Positions 61,042 to 64,000 of a stretch of 64,000 nucleotides of DNA are shown here, one piece after another. Each line of letters opens with the position of its first letter. Within the stretch, counting starts at the first letter, position 1. Made by a program: the position numbers and the translations under genes. The notes beneath the pieces were generated by a model. That model did not search any database. It worked only from the letters and a program-made list of their open reading frames with translations, and had not been told where the DNA came from. Source of the stretch: Nocardioides stalactiti (GTDB taxonomy: Bacteria > Actinomycetota > Actinomycetes > Propionibacteriales > Nocardioidaceae); assembly GCF_014180715.1 (NCBI RefSeq), contig NZ_JACEFC010000007.1, positions 1 to 64,000 on the forward strand, in the 5' to 3' direction.

Positions 61042-61452
61042 GACGGGGCGGGCCCGGCGCAGGCGCTCGGGGAGGACGAAGCCGGTCTCGTAGGCGGTGA
61101 CGACGAGCTGGACGCGGTCACGCGCGTCCAGCTTGTCGAGCAGCCGGGCGACGTGGGACTTCACGGTCGGCAGCGAGATGAACAGCTCGGCGCCGATCTC
61201 GGCGTTGGACAGGCCGCGCGCGACCAGGCGGAGGACCTCGGCCTCGCGGCGAGAGATCTGGTCGGCCCAGGCGGGCCGCACCGGGGCGACCGACGCCGGG
61301 GCCGGGTGGCCGGCCGCGCCCTGAGGGAGCGGCACCGAGCGAAGCTGGACCGGACGACCCGGCGGCAGCGCGCGCGGCGCGCCGAGGGGACGACGCGGGG
61401 CGGAGGTCGGCGGCTCGAGCCGGGTCCTGCGCGTGGAGGCCATGGTGGTCAT
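61036..61452 (-). CDS. Orphan LuxR-type helix-turn-helix regulator
   Basis: This 138-residue protein has an unstructured, Pro/Arg-rich N-terminal 70 residues. A LuxR/FixJ helix-turn-helix follows (ISRREAEVLRLVARGLSNAEIGAELFISLPTVKSHVARLLDKLDARDRVQLVVTAYETGFV, about 75-132). It has no receiver domain, so it is not a standard response regulator. ATG 61452 is chosen; ATG 61443 is possible. It is divergent from the AfsR/SARP gene across a 98-bp gap holding an inverted repeat. It may regulate that gene or itself. Its C-terminus is encoded inside the repeat array. Confidence 0.85.
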   Translation of the reverse strand: MTTMASTRRTRLEPPTSAPRRPLGAPRALPPGRPVQLRSVPLPQGAAGHPAPASVAPVRPAWADQISRREAEVLRLVARGLSNAEIGAELFISLPTVKSHVARLLDKLDARDRVQLVVTAYETGFVLPERLRRARPVA

Positions 61453-61477
61453 CAGGGGGTCTCTCTCTCGGGTTCTT

Positions 61478-61496
61478 GAGCCGGGAAGTTCGGCTC
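61478..61496. promoter_or_regulatory. Inverted repeat GAGCCG-N7-CGGCTC between divergent regulators
   Basis: Perfect 6-bp arms (61478-61483, 61491-61496) lie 26 bp upstream of the LuxR-type gene. They are followed by an unusually A/T-rich stretch (61521-61549) just before the AfsR/SARP start, which probably contains its promoter. Confidence 0.5.
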
Positions 61497-61550
61497 GAGG
61501 AGGATCGTGCCGACCGCTGCTCAAATTCCACTCAATTTTTTTCTTTACTG

Positions 61551-64000
61551 ATGCAGACTCCGGGGGTGACGAGTGGCGCGGGCCCCGGCCGGGGCGACGG
61601 ATCGGGCCTCCGGATCGACGTTCTCGGGCCGTTCGAGGTCACCGTCGACGGGGCCCCGGTCGACCTCGGCCCGCGCAAGCAGAAGGCCGTCCTCGCGATC
61701 CTCGCGGCCCTCGCGCCCGCCGTCGTACCGGTCGAGCGGCTCGTCGAGGAGGTCTGGGGGGACGGCGGTCCGGCCAACCCCCTGCGCAGCCTCCAGGTCT
61801 ATGTCTCCTCACTCCGCTCCGCGCTCGGGGAGTACGGCGACCGCCTGGTCACCGAGGGTCGCGCCTACCGCCTCGACGTCGGTCCCGACGCGATCGACGC
61901 CGCGGAGTTCAGCCGCCTCGTCACCGCCGCGAGCGCTGAGCCGGCACCGGAGCGGGCCGCCCAGCTCGCCGACCAGGCGTTGGCGCTCTGGCGCGGCGAT
62001 GCCTGGCAGGACCAGCGTGACCTGCCGCTCGTCGGTCCGGTCGTCGTCGCTCTCGAGGCGGAGCGGTTGGCCGCCCTCGGGGTGCGCGCCCGGGCGCTCC
62101 TGGCCCTCGGACGACACCGGGAGCTCGTACCGTGGCTGGAGCCGCTGGTCGAGCAGCACCCCCTCAACGAGGAGCTCCGCGGACACCTGATGCTCGCGCT
62201 GCACCGCAGCGACCGGCAGGCCGACGCGCTGGCGACCTTCGCCGCGGGCCGCGAGCTCAAGGCGGACGAGACCGGGCTCGACCCCGGCGAGGACCTCCAG
62301 CAGCTGCAGGCTGCGATCCTCGCCGACGACGTCGCCCTCCGCATCGAGGACGTCGAGCTGCGAGGACGGCGGCACCTGCCGGCTCCGGTGACCTCGCTCA
62401 TCGGACGCGAGCCCGAGATCGCCGCGGTGACGGCGCTGTTGCGGGAGCCTGACGGGCGGCTGGTCACCATCGTCGGCCCGGGCGGCATCGGGAAGACCCG
62501 GTTGGCGATCGCGGCCGGTCACGGCCTGGCCGCCGACCACCCGGACGGGGTGTGGTTCGTGGCCCTGGACTCCCTGCGCGACCACCGGCTCGTGGCGGGT
62601 GCGATCGCCGACGTGCTCGAGGTCGAGGTCGCCGGCAGCGACCTCAGCTCGGCTCTTGCGGCCCATCTCCGGGACCGCCGGCTGCTGCTGGTCCTCGACA
62701 ACTTCGAGCAGGTGGAGGACGCAGCCACCGTGGTCTCCGACCTGCTCGCCGCGGCGCCGGGGCTCCGGGTGCTGGTGACCAGTCGGGTGCGGCTGCGGTT
62801 GTACGGCGAACGGGTGGTGCGCCTGGAGCCGTTGGCCCCGGCGGACGCCGTGCCTCTCTTCGTGGCGCGTGCCCGCGCCGTCGACGAGCGCTTCACCGCC
62901 TCGGAGGACGTGATCGAGGGCCTCTGCGTCCAGCTCGACGGCATCCCGCTCGCGATCGAGCTCGTGGCGGCGCGGGCCGACGAGCTCTCCGTCGAGGTGC
63001 TCCAGAAGCAGCTGGCCAACCGGCAGGTGCTCGACCTTGCTGCCGACGGACCACGCGACCGCAGCTCGCGCCAGCAGACCCTGCGGGACGCGATCGCGTG
63101 GAGCGTGACCCTCCTCCCCGAACCGCTGGTGCGGGGTTTCGCGTGCCTGGGGGCGTTCGACGGCGGCTTCACCGTCGAGGCCGCCACGGCCGTCGCGGGC
63201 TTCACCGCCGACGACCTGACGACCTTGGCGCGGGCCAGCCTCGTCGTGGATGCCCGGGACGGCCGGTTCCGGATGCTCGAGGCCCTGCGGGAGTACGCCG
63301 CCGAGCTGCTCGGGGAGGAGGCCGACGCGGTGGCGGACCGGCACGCCGCCTGGTTCCGCGACCACCTGATCGGCACCGAGGGCAAGCAGGGCAGCGTCCA
63401 CCAGTGGGTCCGGCTGATCGACCCCGATCGCGCCAACGTCCGTGCTGCCGCCGCGAGGCTGGCGGCGACCGCCGCTTCGGACACGCCGCCGGGCGCCCAG
63501 CTGCTGGCGGTCGCGGGTCCGTGGGGGCGTTACCTCTACCACGTCGCGCCCGGCAGCGAGGACGTCGAGTGGCTCACGCGGGCACTCGCTCTGGCGCCCG
63601 ACGCCGACCCGTTCCTGCGGGGCCAGACGTCGTACGCACTGGCGATCTGCAAGGCGGAGCAGGGCGTGACCGCCGAGGCGATCGAGCACTGCAGGATCGC
63701 CTACGACCTCCTGCTCGCGTCGGGGGACCGGCTCTGGGCGGCGCGGGCGCTGAACTCCCTCGCCGGCATCGTCCACGACGACGGGGGCGTCGCGGAGGCG
63801 GCACCGCTGATGGACGAGAGCATCGCCCTGCGCCGTGGGCTCGACGGCCAGCTCTCCCTGGCCATCCCGCTGTCCAACCGGGCCCGCAACGCGATCCAGC
63901 TCGGTGACACCACGACGGCGCGTGCATGCCTGGGCGAGGTGCTGGAGATCGCCGCCGACGACCCGCTCGAGGTCGCGGTCGCCCAGATGCTCCTCGCCGA
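61551..64000 (+). CDS. AfsR/SARP family regulator with BTAD and NB-ARC domains, cut by the window edge
   Basis: The open frame runs from ATG 61551 (or GTG 61566) to the right edge. It has an OmpR-like DNA-binding domain (about 20-108: IDVLGPFEVTVDG, RKQKAVLAILAAL, RLVEEVWGDGGPANPLRSLQVYVSSLRSAL) and a BTAD domain (to about 270). An NB-ARC ATPase follows with Walker A GPGGIGKT (Lys315) and Walker B LVLDNFEQ (Asp383). A helical, TPR-like part comes after about 640. These regulators switch on secondary metabolism or stress genes in actinobacteria. At least 816 residues are visible. The targets are unknown and no biosynthetic cluster lies in view. Confidence 0.93.
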   Translation, partial: MQTPGVTSGAGPGRGDGSGLRIDVLGPFEVTVDGAPVDLGPRKQKAVLAILAALAPAVVPVERLVEEVWGDGGPANPLRSLQVYVSSLRSALGEYGDRLVTEGRAYRLDVGPDAIDAAEFSRLVTAASAEPAPERAAQLADQALALWRGDAWQDQRDLPLVGPVVVALEAERLAALGVRARALLALGRHRELVPWLEPLVEQHPLNEELRGHLMLALHRSDRQADALATFAAGRELKADETGLDPGEDLQQLQAAILADDVALRIEDVELRGRRHLPAPVTSLIGREPEIAAVTALLREPDGRLVTIVGPGGIGKTRLAIAAGHGLAADHPDGVWFVALDSLRDHRLVAGAIADVLEVEVAGSDLSSALAAHLRDRRLLLVLDNFEQVEDAATVVSDLLAAAPGLRVLVTSRVRLRLYGERVVRLEPLAPADAVPLFVARARAVDERFTASEDVIEGLCVQLDGIPLAIELVAARADELSVEVLQKQLANRQVLDLAADGPRDRSSRQQTLRDAIAWSVTLLPEPLVRGFACLGAFDGGFTVEAATAVAGFTADDLTTLARASLVVDARDGRFRMLEALREYAAELLGEEADAVADRHAAWFRDHLIGTEGKQGSVHQWVRLIDPDRANVRAAAARLAATAASDTPPGAQLLAVAGPWGRYLYHVAPGSEDVEWLTRALALAPDADPFLRGQTSYALAICKAEQGVTAEAIEHCRIAYDLLLASGDRLWAARALNSLAGIVHDDGGVAEAAPLMDESIALRRGLDGQLSLAIPLSNRARNAIQLGDTTTARACLGEVLEIAADDPLEVAVAQMLLA

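Overview
This is about 64 kb of a high-GC actinobacterial chromosome. The gene set fits a Nocardioides-like member of the Nocardioidaceae: an AlkB-rubredoxin fusion, an F420-type oxidoreductase, an EthA-like monooxygenase, MMPL and AfsR/SARP proteins, many TetR regulators, and GTG starts with ATGA/GTGA gene overlaps. The genus is an inference. I see no rRNA, tRNA, prophage, insertion sequence or CRISPR. Most of the window is accessory catabolism with its regulators. Coordinates, motifs and overlaps were read from the sequence. Function names rest on recognised family features, without database searches.

Layout. 0-11 kb: a truncated beta-propeller-like protein; a DUF2834-type membrane protein, a TetR regulator and an FAD oxidoreductase linked by two copies of one operator; a secreted carboxypeptidase-regulatory-like repeat protein; a nitroreductase; a glutathione peroxidase; an MMPL exporter with its TetR; an EamA transporter. 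11-17 kb: a two-component system, a small protein with a P450, and a YfbK-like VWA lipoprotein. 17-19.5 kb: an alkane hydroxylase unit (AlkB-rubredoxin fusion, 3Fe-4S ferredoxin, TetR). 19.5-25 kb: an M15 peptidase, a CaiB/BaiF CoA-transferase, an EthA-like Baeyer-Villiger monooxygenase and a DEAD-box helicase. 25-29.5 kb: MerR, thiolase and FadB-type genes for fatty-acid beta-oxidation. 29.6-37.4 kb: an M28 peptidase facing a six-gene minus-strand stretch. That stretch holds a secreted small protein, an ABC ATPase, a permease, a membrane protein, a DUF4349-like lipoprotein and a cyclic-nucleotide-domain protein.

37.4-48.8 kb is a catabolic operon for hydantoin or reduced pyrimidine compounds. 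A divergent MocR-type regulator faces a beta-ureidopropionase, a dihydropyrimidinase and an F420-type luciferase-like oxidoreductase. These are followed by a four-part ABC importer, a class III (beta-alanine) aminotransferase and a CoA-acylating semialdehyde dehydrogenase. The genes can take a dihydropyrimidine to acetyl-CoA or propionyl-CoA, but no classical dihydropyrimidine dehydrogenase is present.

48.8-51.1 kb holds a secreted protein, an SDR and a Phd/VapC-type toxin-antitoxin pair. 51.1-60.8 kb is a tightly coupled operon: TetR, TIGR03084 protein, AtuA-like protein, acyl-CoA dehydrogenase, SRPBCC protein, acyl-CoA carboxylase beta and alpha, and a second acyl-CoA dehydrogenase. It resembles acyclic-terpene or branched acyl-CoA breakdown. 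After it lies a tandem array of 22-bp hairpin-forming repeats (60.82-61.04 kb), then an orphan LuxR-type regulator divergent from an AfsR/SARP regulator that runs off the right edge.
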